Source of the DNA: Nemertoderma westbladi
Lineage: Eukaryota; Xenacoelomorpha; Nemertodermatida; Nemertodermatidae
Direction: 5' to 3'
Length of the DNA: 64,000 bases
Assembly (NCBI GenBank): GCA_032718475.1
Contig: JAUCBJ010007293.1
Span: 1-64,000, forward strand
Numbering within the stretch: position 1 is the stretch's first letter; each line of letters starts with the position of its first letter. A program made the position numbers and the translations under genes. The notes below the pieces were generated by a model that did no database searches, had not been told where the DNA came from, and saw nothing but the letters and a program-made list of their open reading frames with translations. This document shows positions 34,380 to 44,779 of the stretch, in pieces.

Positions 34380-35539
34380 CCATATGATCTGATATGGCAT
34401 TGTATGGATATGACATTGTACTGTATTCCGATAAAAATAAAATTAAATATTTATATCCAAAGGCACTAGTACTTGTAAACTGCTGAACAACATTTTGTAA
34501 GTTGTTGGCATGTGGTGCATTCAAATATGTAATACCCAGTTCAGCCAATAAACAAATATTTTAGACGCGATACATAATGATAGATAATCTGATTCAGACA
34601 CTAATTTTTAATTTTTCTTTCTGCTGTACATTCTTGTGCAGCAATATTATTGTGAGCGCGTTACGGCGTCACATTGACATCGAATAAAAACCCCTAGTTT
34701 TTCCCCTCTTTTAATTGAGAGTTAGATGCTTTTAAAATGCTCAAGTTTTATACAAAACTTTCTTATTTATTTTACAGTTTTAATATGTCATGTCTCATGT
34801 CAATCAAATACTGAAATGCAATTACGAAATTATTATTCGAATATAAAACAATGTACAGCAATTTATAGTAATTTATAGCAATAGCATTGGCAATAGCACT
34901 AAATAAAACTGTGGGGCTTTGTTATGTATCACAATAATTACCACAATACATTGAACATTAGAGTATTTTTAATTTTGATGCCGTACCATATAAAATAAGC
35001 CCCCCACAATATAAATAATCCCGTGAAACCCTAGCGCGAACTAGCCCTATCATCACATCCCAGACTGAACCGGCCAACAGCCTGAAATAGGCCCGGCTAC
35101 TCCATATACATTGACGGATTCATATTACCGCTACCGGTACCATCAATATACTGAATGTCACACTGCCACCGGAAGTCAGATATCAGATAACAATGATAAT
35201 AATAATAATAATAATAATAATGGCTCTAACACTGCTGTGTCATGCCTATATATATCAGCTAGCAATACGCCATCTTACGTCTAGTAAATGAACATGATAT
35301 GTTCTATTGGCAATAATACAATAGGCTACATACTTTATAATAGTGTGAGCAGATAACAATCATGCATATGAGGCGAGCCACAAAGTAAGTTAGACTGTAA
35401 ACTTGGCTAATAACATTAAGCTTTATGATAACTTATAATTAAATTAAACTGCCATGAATAATGTTACCCCGAAACAGTATAACGGAAATAATACGCGCTT
35501 ACAATTATTATTATTAAAAATGACAGTTGCGTTGCTCAG
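34380..35539. other. AT-rich intergenic with an (ATA)n microsatellite
   Basis: A run of nine or so ATA/AAT triplets lies at 35192-35222. No gene or known repeat seen elsewhere in the stretch. Confidence 0.5.
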
Positions 35540-35929
35540 TTGAACTCCAGTTCATTACGATTGAATTCAAAATCACAGAAAACCTGTCAATCGCGGGAAT
35601 ATACTATAGGTCAAATAGTGATAATTTTGAAACAACAAATTTTGAAAGTTTCGTGCAGCACACAATTTTGCTGCCAACACGAAAAATACAACTTCTTTAT
35701 AATTTTGATTAATTGATTTATATTTTCAAAATTTCTGACATGGGTGCGAGAAAGGTCCTGTATCAAAAAACGGGTGAGTAGCGGTTTTCTGTTCATTTGA
35801 AAGAGGAATCGATTTGAAGAAATTTCAAGAAGTTTCACGGTCATACCTAGAAATGTCAGCGGCTTTTAAAATGGATTACGATTCCGAAACGAAATCCTGA
35901 TATAATGGAAATGACCCCCTTCCCCTATG
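35540..35929. repeat. Block II, part of the D segment before the transposon
   Basis: Matches 20860-21320 and 62380-62850 with a 100-bp internal deletion near 35690. It ends in TCCCCTATG, the 5' half of the transposon target; the last four bases TATG are the target duplication. Confidence 0.85.
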
Positions 35930-36400
35930 CTGCCGTGCTAAGGCTAAATACCCTATCTCGAAAAATGTCATTTTGAGAAAATAACGATTTAGTTTGATCG
36001 ATGCTAGGAACAATGTTAATATAACTCCGTAATGGTCCCCTATGTAGTAAAAAATGCGCACAATTTGTATGGCATGTGCCGATAAGTACTTTGGACACTA
36101 GATGGTGCAGAAAATCGAGATAGGGTGTTTTACCAAAGCATCTAAGTAATTATTCAGTTAGGGATTTACCCTATCTCGTATATAGGGTACTTTTTTTAAT
36201 ATAGGGTATTCTGACATTTTCTGTAGTTGTAATTATTTTTACATAAAAAATATTTTAATATGTTAATTTTGTATATTTAGTCCATTTGTATATTACAAAA
36301 CATACAAAAACAAGTACAAGGTACCCAATTATTAACATTCACAAATTCAATAGTCAAATATTCAATAAAATCCAATTCAAATTCATAGTTTAAAATCAAT

Positions 36401-38656
36401 TTATGTATCTTCATTTGGACGCCGGACTATCTCGTTCCAGAACTTCAGTCGATTTGCAGGAATTACTGGAGCTAGGCGACGTATTAATTCGTCCAATCGA
36501 TCGCTGGGAACACCTTTAGGTTCCTTTTGATATTCAGGAACGCAATAGATGACATTTCTCTTCATCAGATCAACTTCCAACCAATCTTGATCGCCATAAT
36601 TTACTTTATACTTTATCATCTTGTATCCCTTCTCAAACCTTACGGCTACGACAGACTTCAGTAATGGAAAGGTACCATTGTCTCGATGTTTTTTAAGTTT
36701 ATGGACGGAGGTCTCATTGGTCCAAAGATGAACGTCACCATGCTCAATTATCTTTACTTCAGAATTGAAGCTCGCAGCTTTCTTTACACAAGTTCCAAAA
36801 TATTTAAAGTCATATACTTTCTTAGCTGTCTTTATTTCCTTATTAACTAGCCGGTGTAAGTTGTCTGCTGACATAGAGGAATGGTGTGGTTCAAAGTACC
36901 ACAACTCGATAGCTTTTTGTCCCATAAACTGAATAAGTTTTATAAGACACGAGTAGAATGTGTAGTTTTTGTTCTGAGCGCCGCAATTATCAACCCATAT
37001 TTTCACAAGCTCTTTATCCCTGACTGATTCTAGAAAATAGAAAAATGTGGATGCAATGTCTTCATTGTTTCTACCATGCTCCCCATCATGCCAAATAGCA
37101 GAGAATATATCATTATTGTTGCGGAGTTTCCCCAATGGGACGAAAGATTCGTGATATGCTATGACTCTTCTCAAGAATTGCACGTCCTGAAACATTTCAA
37201 GAACGGGCAACATGATGACTTTCTGCAAATCCACAGAAACTATGGTGGTTGAACTATTTCCCCTAATCGCGGCATCCCTTTGATATGTTTCTCTGGAGGC
37301 CCTCGCACGGTCGATGTGTGTTTCATGCTCGACACATATATCACAAACGTTTAAGTTGGAAGCGGCACAGGTATGCAGCTTATGCATTTCACATTTTATA
37401 CACTCCTCATGTCCTAACTTGGCGAACGATATATTCATTCCATGGAAGACTTTGCGATATTTCTGATATAATACATCACACTCTGGGTTTTTCTGGATGT
37501 AATCGTCATGGAGACCAACTAAGGTGAATTCGCAAGGTAGATAACGTCTATTGGGCGCATGTTCATATCTATAGTGCGCAATTTCCGGGTTGTATGACTC
37601 TATATGTGCCTTAATTGAGGCATCAGCAACTTTATTGGTTGGTTCATGTCGACCCCGGGTATCCGTTGGAGCAAGTACGGATGTTATAGAACCTTTCAGA
37701 GCAGTTTTTAGGGGCTGGTTATTGTTTTCACGGTAGCCAAGTGTGGTTAAAATAAATTTTTGGCACACTCTATGGCGCTCCCCATTTTCTGATGTCAAGA
37801 AATATTTGCAAATTTTGGTTTTATGCATCTGTGTAGCTGGAGTAGACCTCTCCGACGAGGAAAGTATAAACTGATTTCTTTGACTTGGTACCATAGACCA
37901 ATAACTATCACATATATGTTGACGACGGTCTGTTGTAATAACACCATTGCACCTCAGCTGGCACTTATGACTACAAACTGCTTCCCGTAGAGGATATGCC
38001 TCCTTGTCTCCATCCAACCGCTCGTTATGTGTTCGTGCTCTTATTTTCATAGCAGGCTTTTGTCGCTTTTTCGTCACAGGTTGCACATCTTCAACCACAT
38101 CAGAATCATCATCATCTGAATCGTCCGACCCTGGAATCCAGTCGCCATCTTCATTAGAAACATATGATTGTGGTTCCGATAATTGAGCAACATCACTGTA
38201 AGTGACATCATTTAAAACGGCAGGTTCAATGACAATATCGAGTTGTTCTATCGAATTGTCATTGTCAACATCAATATTACCATTTCGAAGTAAACTATGT
38301 AAAATTTCTTCGACACTCGAACTCTCATCATCCCAATCACTAAACGAAATCTCATCTGATGCATTTTCAATGCCACTTGACTCTTCATCCAACACACCAA
38401 TCGTATCCCTGCCCTTCCCCCCAGAATCATCCAACACAACAATTGTTTCCCTGTCCTTCCTCCCAGTATCATCCGACACACCGACCATGTCCCTGTCCTT
38501 CCTCCCAGAATCATCTGACACACCGACCATGTCCCTGTCCTTCCTCCCAGTATCATCCGACACACCGACCATGTCCCTGTCCTTCCTCCCAGTATCATCC
38601 AACACACCAACCGTGTCCCTGTCCTTCCCCCCAGAATCATCCAACACACCGACCAT
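36401..38656 (-). CDS. Transposase-like protein with acidic repeat N-terminus
   Basis: An intact frame of 751 residues. Residues 1-90 are six or seven copies of a 14-residue repeat (VGVSDDTGRKDRDM type). An acidic stretch follows (to about 195), then a basic segment, a cysteine/histidine cluster near 415-450 (ECIKCEMHKLH, CDICVEH), and a core with VSVDLQKVIMLP (Asp about 476), IWVDNCGAQNKN (Asp about 555), EPHHSSMSADNLH (about 590-600) and Glu near 606. That spacing of acidic residues suggests an RNase H-fold DDE/DDD enzyme, of the kind annotated as DUF7869-like in animal genomes (from memory, unchecked). A fuller N-terminus lies at 38657-39314 in other frames. It is the only gene in the element, so it is the presumed transposase. 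Confidence 0.7.
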   Translation of the reverse strand: MVGVLDDSGGKDRDTVGVLDDTGRKDRDMVGVSDDTGRKDRDMVGVSDDSGRKDRDMVGVSDDTGRKDRETIVVLDDSGGKGRDTIGVLDEESSGIENASDEISFSDWDDESSSVEEILHSLLRNGNIDVDNDNSIEQLDIVIEPAVLNDVTYSDVAQLSEPQSYVSNEDGDWIPGSDDSDDDDSDVVEDVQPVTKKRQKPAMKIRARTHNERLDGDKEAYPLREAVCSHKCQLRCNGVITTDRRQHICDSYWSMVPSQRNQFILSSSERSTPATQMHKTKICKYFLTSENGERHRVCQKFILTTLGYRENNNQPLKTALKGSITSVLAPTDTRGRHEPTNKVADASIKAHIESYNPEIAHYRYEHAPNRRYLPCEFTLVGLHDDYIQKNPECDVLYQKYRKVFHGMNISFAKLGHEECIKCEMHKLHTCAASNLNVCDICVEHETHIDRARASRETYQRDAAIRGNSSTTIVSVDLQKVIMLPVLEMFQDVQFLRRVIAYHESFVPLGKLRNNNDIFSAIWHDGEHGRNNEDIASTFFYFLESVRDKELVKIWVDNCGAQNKNYTFYSCLIKLIQFMGQKAIELWYFEPHHSSMSADNLHRLVNKEIKTAKKVYDFKYFGTCVKKAASFNSEVKIIEHGDVHLWTNETSVHKLKKHRDNGTFPLLKSVVAVRFEKGYKMIKYKVNYGDQDWLEVDLMKRNVIYCVPEYQKEPKGVPSDRLDELIRRLAPVIPANRLKFWNEIVRRPNEDT

Positions 38657-39175
38657 GACCTGTCCTTCCTCCCAGTATCATCCGACACACTGACCATGCC
38701 CCTGTCCTTCCTCCCAGTATCATCCAGCACACCGACCGTGTCCCTGCCCTTCCTCCCAGTATCATCTAAGACACCGACCGGGTCCCTGTATTTCCCCCCA
38801 GAATCATCCAACACACCGACCATGACCTGTCCTTCCTCCCAGTATCATCCGACACACTGACCATGCCCCTGTCCTTCCTCCCAGTATCATCCAGCACACC
38901 GACCGTGTCCCTGCCCTTCCTCCCAGTATCATCTAAGACACCGACTGAGTCCCTGTATTTCCCCCCAGAATCATCCAACACACCGACCATGTCCCTGTCC
39001 TTCCTCCCAGTATCATCCAACACGTCGACCATGTCCCTGTCCTTCCTCCCAGTATCATCCGACACACCGACCATGTCCCTGTCCTTCCTCCCAGAATCAT
39101 CCAACACACTGACCGTGTCCGTGTTCTTCCCCCCAGAATCATCCGACACAGCGACACTGACCATGTCCCTCCTCA
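38380..39175 (-). repeat. 42-bp coding minisatellite, about 18 units
   Basis: On the + strand the unit is CATGTCCCTGTCCTTCCTCC followed by CAGTATCATCCGACACACCGAC, 42 bases, so it keeps the frame. Units vary by substitution. A higher-order copy of about 170 bp (38641-38805 repeated at 38812-38975) includes a 1-base deletion in both copies. Confidence 0.9.
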
Positions 39176-39314
39176 TCTGTCGCTTTGGATAAACTTTGTA
39201 TGAAGGCATTATTATTGGTGCATTTCTCTTTCTCATCATTGAGTTCTTACAACATTCCGCTTCCTGTAATTCAAACCCAAAGAATGGCAATGGTTCATCA
39301 TCTTCTAGATCCAT
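38657..39314 (-). pseudogene. Out-of-frame N-terminal part of the transposase
   Basis: From ATG at 39314 (MDLEDDEPLPFFGF) a frame runs through about 45 ordinary residues into the same 14-residue repeats. A 1-base deletion in the unit near 38822 shifts it, and an identical deletion near 38657 shifts it again before joining the 751-residue frame. The ancestral protein therefore probably started at 39314. Either the start at 38656 suffices or this copy is disabled. Confidence 0.65.
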
Positions 39315-39855
39315 AATATATTATAGGCCTAATGCCTAAAGCAATAATTGAAATGAAAGCTGTTCCGTGCCTAATCTAGAGAAATACCCTATCTACAGCT
39401 GGAAACAGGTATATTTCAAATGTCCCTCCAGTGCTCCAGACTTTGTCTCATCTCATTTTATATTAATTGTCTTGCATATGTTAACTATAGCTATTATTAT
39501 GTATGGTATTGACGGCGGCGTCCTTATTCTTTCCTATAAGACTCCATTCACCCTATATTAAGATGTAAATACCCTATCTCAAAAATATTGATATAGGGTA
39601 TTGTAGAATGCCCAAATATTTTTAGGCATTATACCCTATCTGTTCCAGCTGGCGATAGGGTGTTTTGCCTTAACATAGAGGTCAAATAGGTGTTTTGTAG
39701 GGTATTTTGCCACCTGAAAACTCTATTTGGCGCTCAGAAACAGCCCTATTGTTCTATACTGTTAGATAGAGCGTAAAATTTTATGTGGATTTCTAAAATA
39801 AAAAAAAATTTGAGATTTTTTGAGATAGGGTATTTAGCCTTAACACGGCAGTATG

Positions 39856-41130
39856 ATAGGTAGGGTTAAAGAGAGATACATACTATGCTTTGCACTTACA
39901 GGTGGTTTATATTCTTTATAGTAATTAAATGCTAAATGCTAAATGCACAGTTAAAAGATTCTGAAAATAAAATTGGAACCACAAATAATTAATTAATACC
40001 TAATAAATAATTATTTATAATTTAATTATTAACATTATTTTTTTCTACGTTTTTTTCCCATGTGTAATACGTAATTTTATTCTAATCTTGGTCCTTTTAA
40101 TTTATAAAAAGATAGAACGAAATAGTGTTACAAAATAAATTGAATTGTAGTATTTTACTCATATTGCTTCCATAGTTACTGCGATTCAAATTATTGTACT
40201 ATTCAATTCCTATTGCTGCCATACTCAATGTTTAATAATTTAGTGTTTTCGAACATTTATTACATAACTAGGATATTGAGTTCCATTGAGGAGTACTCCT
40301 TGTAGACACTAAAGTTGTAATATCGTCTTCCTAATAGTGAAAACGGTTTTTAAAAATATTGGGAAGTTTTCAAGTTATGGCACCTTTTTTAACCCTACTT
40401 TTGGTACAAGAAAAAATAAAATATAAAAAAAAAATATCAAATATAATTGTATTTTTGATTTACACCGTTTTTTGGTGTTCACAATTAGATGGAATAGAGG
40501 AGGTCGGAGTTGATAGTGGCGGAGTTGAAGATGAGGAAGGAGAGGAGGAATACTAGATGAAACCTTTACAAACTCTATTCAATCAGCCGTTATTTCTAGA
40601 ACAAGTAGATTAGTGTTATATCTTAAATCTGTGTTGATATATTAGTATTATTGAATTCATTGTATTATCAAAAAAATTATACTTATGGAGCTATTCATAC
40701 TTAAAAAAAAATTTGAGGGAATTCATATAAAATAAGATAGAAATTTCCGACATGTTTTTTTCGGCGTGTGCCAAATTTGTGACAGCACCAAATTTTGAAA
40801 TATATCAACTTTGTATTTTGCACAAAATGGGTATTTTGTGTTTCTGGTTTTGATGGAATATATGCGAGTTGCATCAGGCATATCAAACGTATATTTTTCG
40901 GTGCTGTGTGCAAAATGTGGTGCCAGCACAAAATTTTAGAAATCCATTGTGGTGGGAGTGTGTGGGCTCACCTGGACTGACCGGCTGTTTGTTTCTCAAC
41001 TCGCTAGCTAACTAGCTTATCTGGATAGCTGCCGGGTCTAGTTGAGGGAAAATCAGTGATAATAGCACCAATGGTTCCGCCTTACTCATTGGTTGTTTAA
41101 CATCATGCTTTATGTGTCCCCTTTTTGTGG
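39856..41130. repeat. Block II, rest of the D segment
   Basis: Continues the block exactly where 35929 left it, matching 21325-22330 and 52400-53660 (GGTAGGGTTAAAGAGAG onward). It includes repeat family R in sense. A stretch at 40425-40690 with a GA-rich run is absent from the other copies. Similarity ends at about 41125. Confidence 0.8.
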
Positions 41131-41375
41131 GGCTAGCGACGAAAGTAAGCGAGCTTAGCATACAGGTACCACTAACTCAATCGGTGTGTCTGTTGTTCTG
41201 TTGATCTGTTGTTCTGTCGATCTGTTGTTCTGTCGTTCTGTCGTGGGGGCGGGCGACGAAAGTAAGCGAGCTTAGCTTACAGGTACCACTAACTCAATCG
41301 GTGTGTCTGTTGTTCTGTGGGGCGAGCCACGAAGTGAGTGAGCCTTAGCGTAGGGGTACCATTAATCAACCTGTC
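41131..41375. repeat. Imperfect 110-130-bp tandem repeat, three units
   Basis: GGGC(T/G)AGC-ACGAA-GTAAGCGAGCTTAGC begins at about 41131, 41248 and 41320, each followed by AGGTACCA-TAA-TCAA and a TGTTCTGT-rich stretch of variable length. The last unit runs into GCGGTGTTCAATTTTGAATG. Confidence 0.75.
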
Positions 41376-42825
41376 GTTCTGTCGCTTTTTTTGCGGTGTT
41401 CAATTTTGAATGTTAATAACTCGATCAATCCTCGATGAAATGTAACCAAACTTGGTACACAAATAGTCTGTCAAAAGTTTAGAAATTTTCCAAGTTGAAT
41501 TTGCTTGGGGTCTTCGTGCAGCACCAGTGTAACTAACTGTCTTACAGTTATAATAAATTTATTTATCCAAAATTATAACGCTTGACATCAGCAGGTTGCT
41601 AGGATACTAAATCAGCTGGGTTTCTAGCAAATTACGAAATTACAGTACTGCAGTAATACCATTGTGGCCTGTATGCCTGTACCGGTACTATACTCAATGT
41701 CAATCCCTGAATCAGGAATCCTGCAATCAGACAATACAGCAATAATGCAATACCATACTGTATTCGGTGTTTTACGGTACTGGCTGACGGTACTGGTACT
41801 GGTTACGGTACCGGTATAGTGATTATAGATCACGTACAGATGTCTCCTGGTACGTGGTACAGGACAGGCCTAATTCTGTAGGCCCTAATTAGCCATGCTA
41901 TGCACTGCAGTGCGGACTCCGGAGTGCTGGACTGCGGTCCTGAATTAGATTAGAGGGTCCATTGGCGCCGTACCGCCCTACTACTGTCAGAATGTAGAAC
42001 CGGACTGGTAGCAACTGCCAACTACAGAACTACCGGTACGGTACCGGTACTGAACTACGACAGCACTATAGGCCTACTGCATTTCTACGCTCCTGTCAGC
42101 GACGGAAGAAAATGAATTTCTTCGTTTGCGGTTTCTACTCTTGTTAACGGTTAAATATGTTAATTAAAGACTATGTATTGGTATGACCGACGGCACCGGC
42201 AACTGGTATAATCAGATGTAGATGTACATACCAATCTGCCAATACAACAATAGCAATAGGCCTACCCCTACCAACCATCCATCGACTCGGCAACTGCAAC
42301 AATGGAAGTTATGCGGACTAACCAGCTGACCGGCATTCTAAGATCAGGTACCCACTACCAGAGTCTACCCAGCTGCCCAGAAAAGTGTTGGAATTGAAAT
42401 CAAATAACTCACCACCAAGGCCGCCTCTGTCTGTTGACCTCGACTTTCGGTATCGCTGCCGCTACGGGCAAACTGGACTAACCGTAACCGAGGATGAAAT
42501 AATCCGGTTTTTTAATCTCACTCTGCCATCACCCAGTGCCCGGCGGTGTTGAAATTGATATGCATTGTACAAGCAGTAGGCCTGTTGCTCCGAGTTTCTG
42601 GCTGGTCGGGTGCAACTACTGCATCTACATTGCTACACTATAACTCAGGCTCATGAGGAATGAGTGCTGCGTAGACTATATTCCTATAAACCAAAACCAT
42701 ACCTGGCTTCGCCTATTGAACGCATTATAAAGATTGTCAGTCTTCGTTTAGGAAAGATATTTAAATACAAAACAGGACGAGCACAACGAGACTTATAATG
42801 AAGACGAGTACTGCATTGACTATTA
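41376..42825. other. Intergenic with scattered GTACCGGTA and AGGCCTAC motifs; no gene
   Basis: Clusters of the self-complementary GTACCGGTAC lie at about 41676-41690, 41775-41820 and 42030-42055. AGGCCTAC occurs at several sites. No open frame longer than 70 codons makes sense. Confidence 0.5.
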
Positions 42826-43165
42826 TTATTATATACCCAGCAAAGACACATCCGGCTAATATCCGGATAATATCCAGCTAAACCCCACTAAACCCGCTAG
42901 CTTGCTTTTTAGCGTTTTAATATCCAGCTAATAGCTGGATAATAGTATCCGGCAATTCGCTGGAGAAAATATCCACTAAATATCTGGAAAAAATCCTTGA
43001 TTTAGCGTCACTTTAGCGTATGAATAAATCGACCTAATAAATAGCGGGATTTTAGCGTCAGTTTAGCATGTAGAGAAGCTAAAACTAGCTGAGAGTAGCG
43101 GGATTTTAGCACCAATTTAGTCGCTAAATATAGAAGTAAATAGCGGTGTTCTAGCGACTAAGGGA
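42826..43165. repeat. Motif-repeat region (TATCCGGCTAAT and TTTAGCG)
   Basis: ATATCC(G/A)GCTAAT-like phrases recur at least seven times between 42858 and 42980. (G)GGATTTTAGCGTCA-(G/C)TTTAG-like phrases recur at least four times between 42998 and 43120. Spacing is irregular. There is no coding frame. Confidence 0.6.
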
Positions 43166-43627
43166 TGGTGGGTGGAGACGTGGGGGGGGGGGGGGGGGGG
43201 GGGGTGTTGTACTTACACAAATCCCATCTCGGCGAATTAATATCTCGTCTCATTGTTAAATTATTATGGATAGGACTAAATATGAATTTTGGTTGCCGTC
43301 AGCAACCACTTCCCCCCCCCCCCCCCTTTTTTTCTGGATGGATGAGGCCATGTGTACAGTATTCCTCCATTACATATGTACAAACATACCCCAGGAAGCA
43401 GAAGACATTCGCCAAAGATATTGAACATTGACATATGGTTACTTATTCAGTTTTCACCCATGAAGTAATAATCTATGAGACAATGTTTAGATTACAGTAG
43501 GTATAACATGCCGACATTACCAGTGAAATACCCGAATTAGCCAATTTGAAATTTTAAAATAAATGTAATAATTTTAATCACTAGTTGAACGAAATTAAAT
43601 ATGAACCAACACATTCAATAAGTTATT
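43166..43627. other. Intergenic with a 23-G and a 15-C run
   Basis: G run 43182-43204 and C run 43312-43326 flank a small frame that exists only because of them. Nothing else recognised. Confidence 0.5.
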
Positions 43628-44318
43628 TAGTTGGTCTTTCTAAGTTTGATTCACATCGGTCATTAAGATAAGCTGGTGACTCTATCCAACAGTAAAGAAT
43701 GATAATGAGAAACATCAAGCCAGATATTATAAATGGGAATTCAAACCCAAGTGCAGCAAAAACCGAGGATCCAAAAACTGGTGCAAGCATGTATCCTAAG
43801 TTGCCACTAACAACTGCTATACTAGTTAATATACTTCTTTGTGTCGGCCACAATTCCATCAACAAACTGAATGAATACATGAAACTGATGTTGAGTCCAA
43901 CTGTTTCGATGATACGCAGTGAGAAACATGCGAATATATATAAACCATTATTATTATTTGGGATGTATTTGACAAACCCAAAAGCTAACTGGGAAACTGC
44001 ACCAATAATTCCGAATAGTCCCAGAGAGATATTTGTTCCCCAATTGTTAATAGAGTGAGGACAACTAATATATATTACAAGTCTGACAGCGGCAAATATA
44101 GCCAGTAATGCACCAATCAAAGTCTTCGACCAATCCCGGTCTTCCACAACTATTGGGAAGAAAGACTCCAATAAATTCTGACACCAACCTGGCATCATTT
44201 GAACCACAACTAACATGACCACCAAAACATTAAGTCTCCAGCCCTTTCGATGTCCACTTTGATTTGCACCACTTTTATTCACTGAGTTTGACGTTTTGAG
44301 AGTTGAAGTGTCTACCAT
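43628..44318 (-). pseudogene. MFS transporter copy E, 3'-truncated
   Basis: The first 228 residues are intact and nearly identical in DNA to copy B from HRKGWRL onward; it stops abruptly after ERPT. Unlike B it keeps a hydrophilic leader of 22 residues (MVDTSTLKTSNSVNKSGANQ and two more) and an A/T-rich 5' flank, so it likely shows the native 5' end of the B subfamily. Half a transporter cannot work alone, so it is called a pseudogene. Confidence 0.85.
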
Positions 44319-44779
44319 CTTCTCGATTGAGTGAGTGTATATTTATACTTATAGTGTTTCAATAATATTATAATTTAAAAAATATATATATTAATATTAT
44401 AATATTAAGATTACTTGAGAGCGATATGAAAGAATGATCCAAATACGAAACTAAGACAAAAGGGCAAAATAAAGTTTATTCCACCACTATGATGCCCTAC
44501 TGATGCCTTTATATTCATAGAATGGTCACTTTTTGTCAAACAATTATTTGTAAGTTTATGTTTATATATATGTTGTACATAATATAGTCAGATAGGGGGA
44601 GGGGGGGGGGGGGACTTTCAACGCAATAAAAATGTACCCCTCTCCAGGGGAAATTCGACGCAAATAACAGCTGATTACACCCAAAAATAAAAAGTTTAAT
44701 TTATTGTTTTGGTTGAGAATGACGTGCCACTGTAACCTGCTCATTTCCCTAAATTGAGAATTGGGAAAAAACTCACAGA
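44319..44779. other. Intergenic, 13-G run, no gene
   Basis: AT-rich 5' flank of copy E, with a 13-G run at 44601-44613. The - strand frame across 44562-44744 is probably decayed retroelement sequence. Confidence 0.4.

Larger units (their letters stand above)
35930..39851. mobile_element. DNA transposon, 3.92 kb, 4-bp TATG target duplication
   Basis: The inverted ends CTGCCGTG(C/T)TAAGGC are followed by TAAATACCCTATCTC, giving about 30 bp of near-perfect terminal inverted repeat. TATG flanks both sides (35926-35929 and 39852-39855). Blocks I, III and IV carry the empty site with a single TATG (21321, 52393 and 62853 regions), so both ends are fixed exactly. The subterminal 250-470 bp on each side holds repeated ATACCCTATCT in both orientations (about 12 full or partial sites), as expected of transposase-binding sites. 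The interior encodes one transposase-like protein. The 4-bp duplication would fit the Sola superfamily, but that assignment is not verified. Confidence 0.85.

Noticed and set aside
35527-35844. Short frames on both strands recurring in four blocks (also 21013-21240, 52014-52313, 62449-62769)
   Set aside because: Present because the noncoding block is duplicated; frame lengths differ between copies through indels, so there is no sign of coding constraint.
38202-38693. Serine-rich open frame on the + strand
   Set aside because: It is the complement of the in-frame 42-bp repeat, which leaves all frames open.
38380-39175. CRISPR-like array (42-bp repeats)
   Set aside because: Units abut with no spacers, keep a reading frame and belong to the transposase; the host is a eukaryote.
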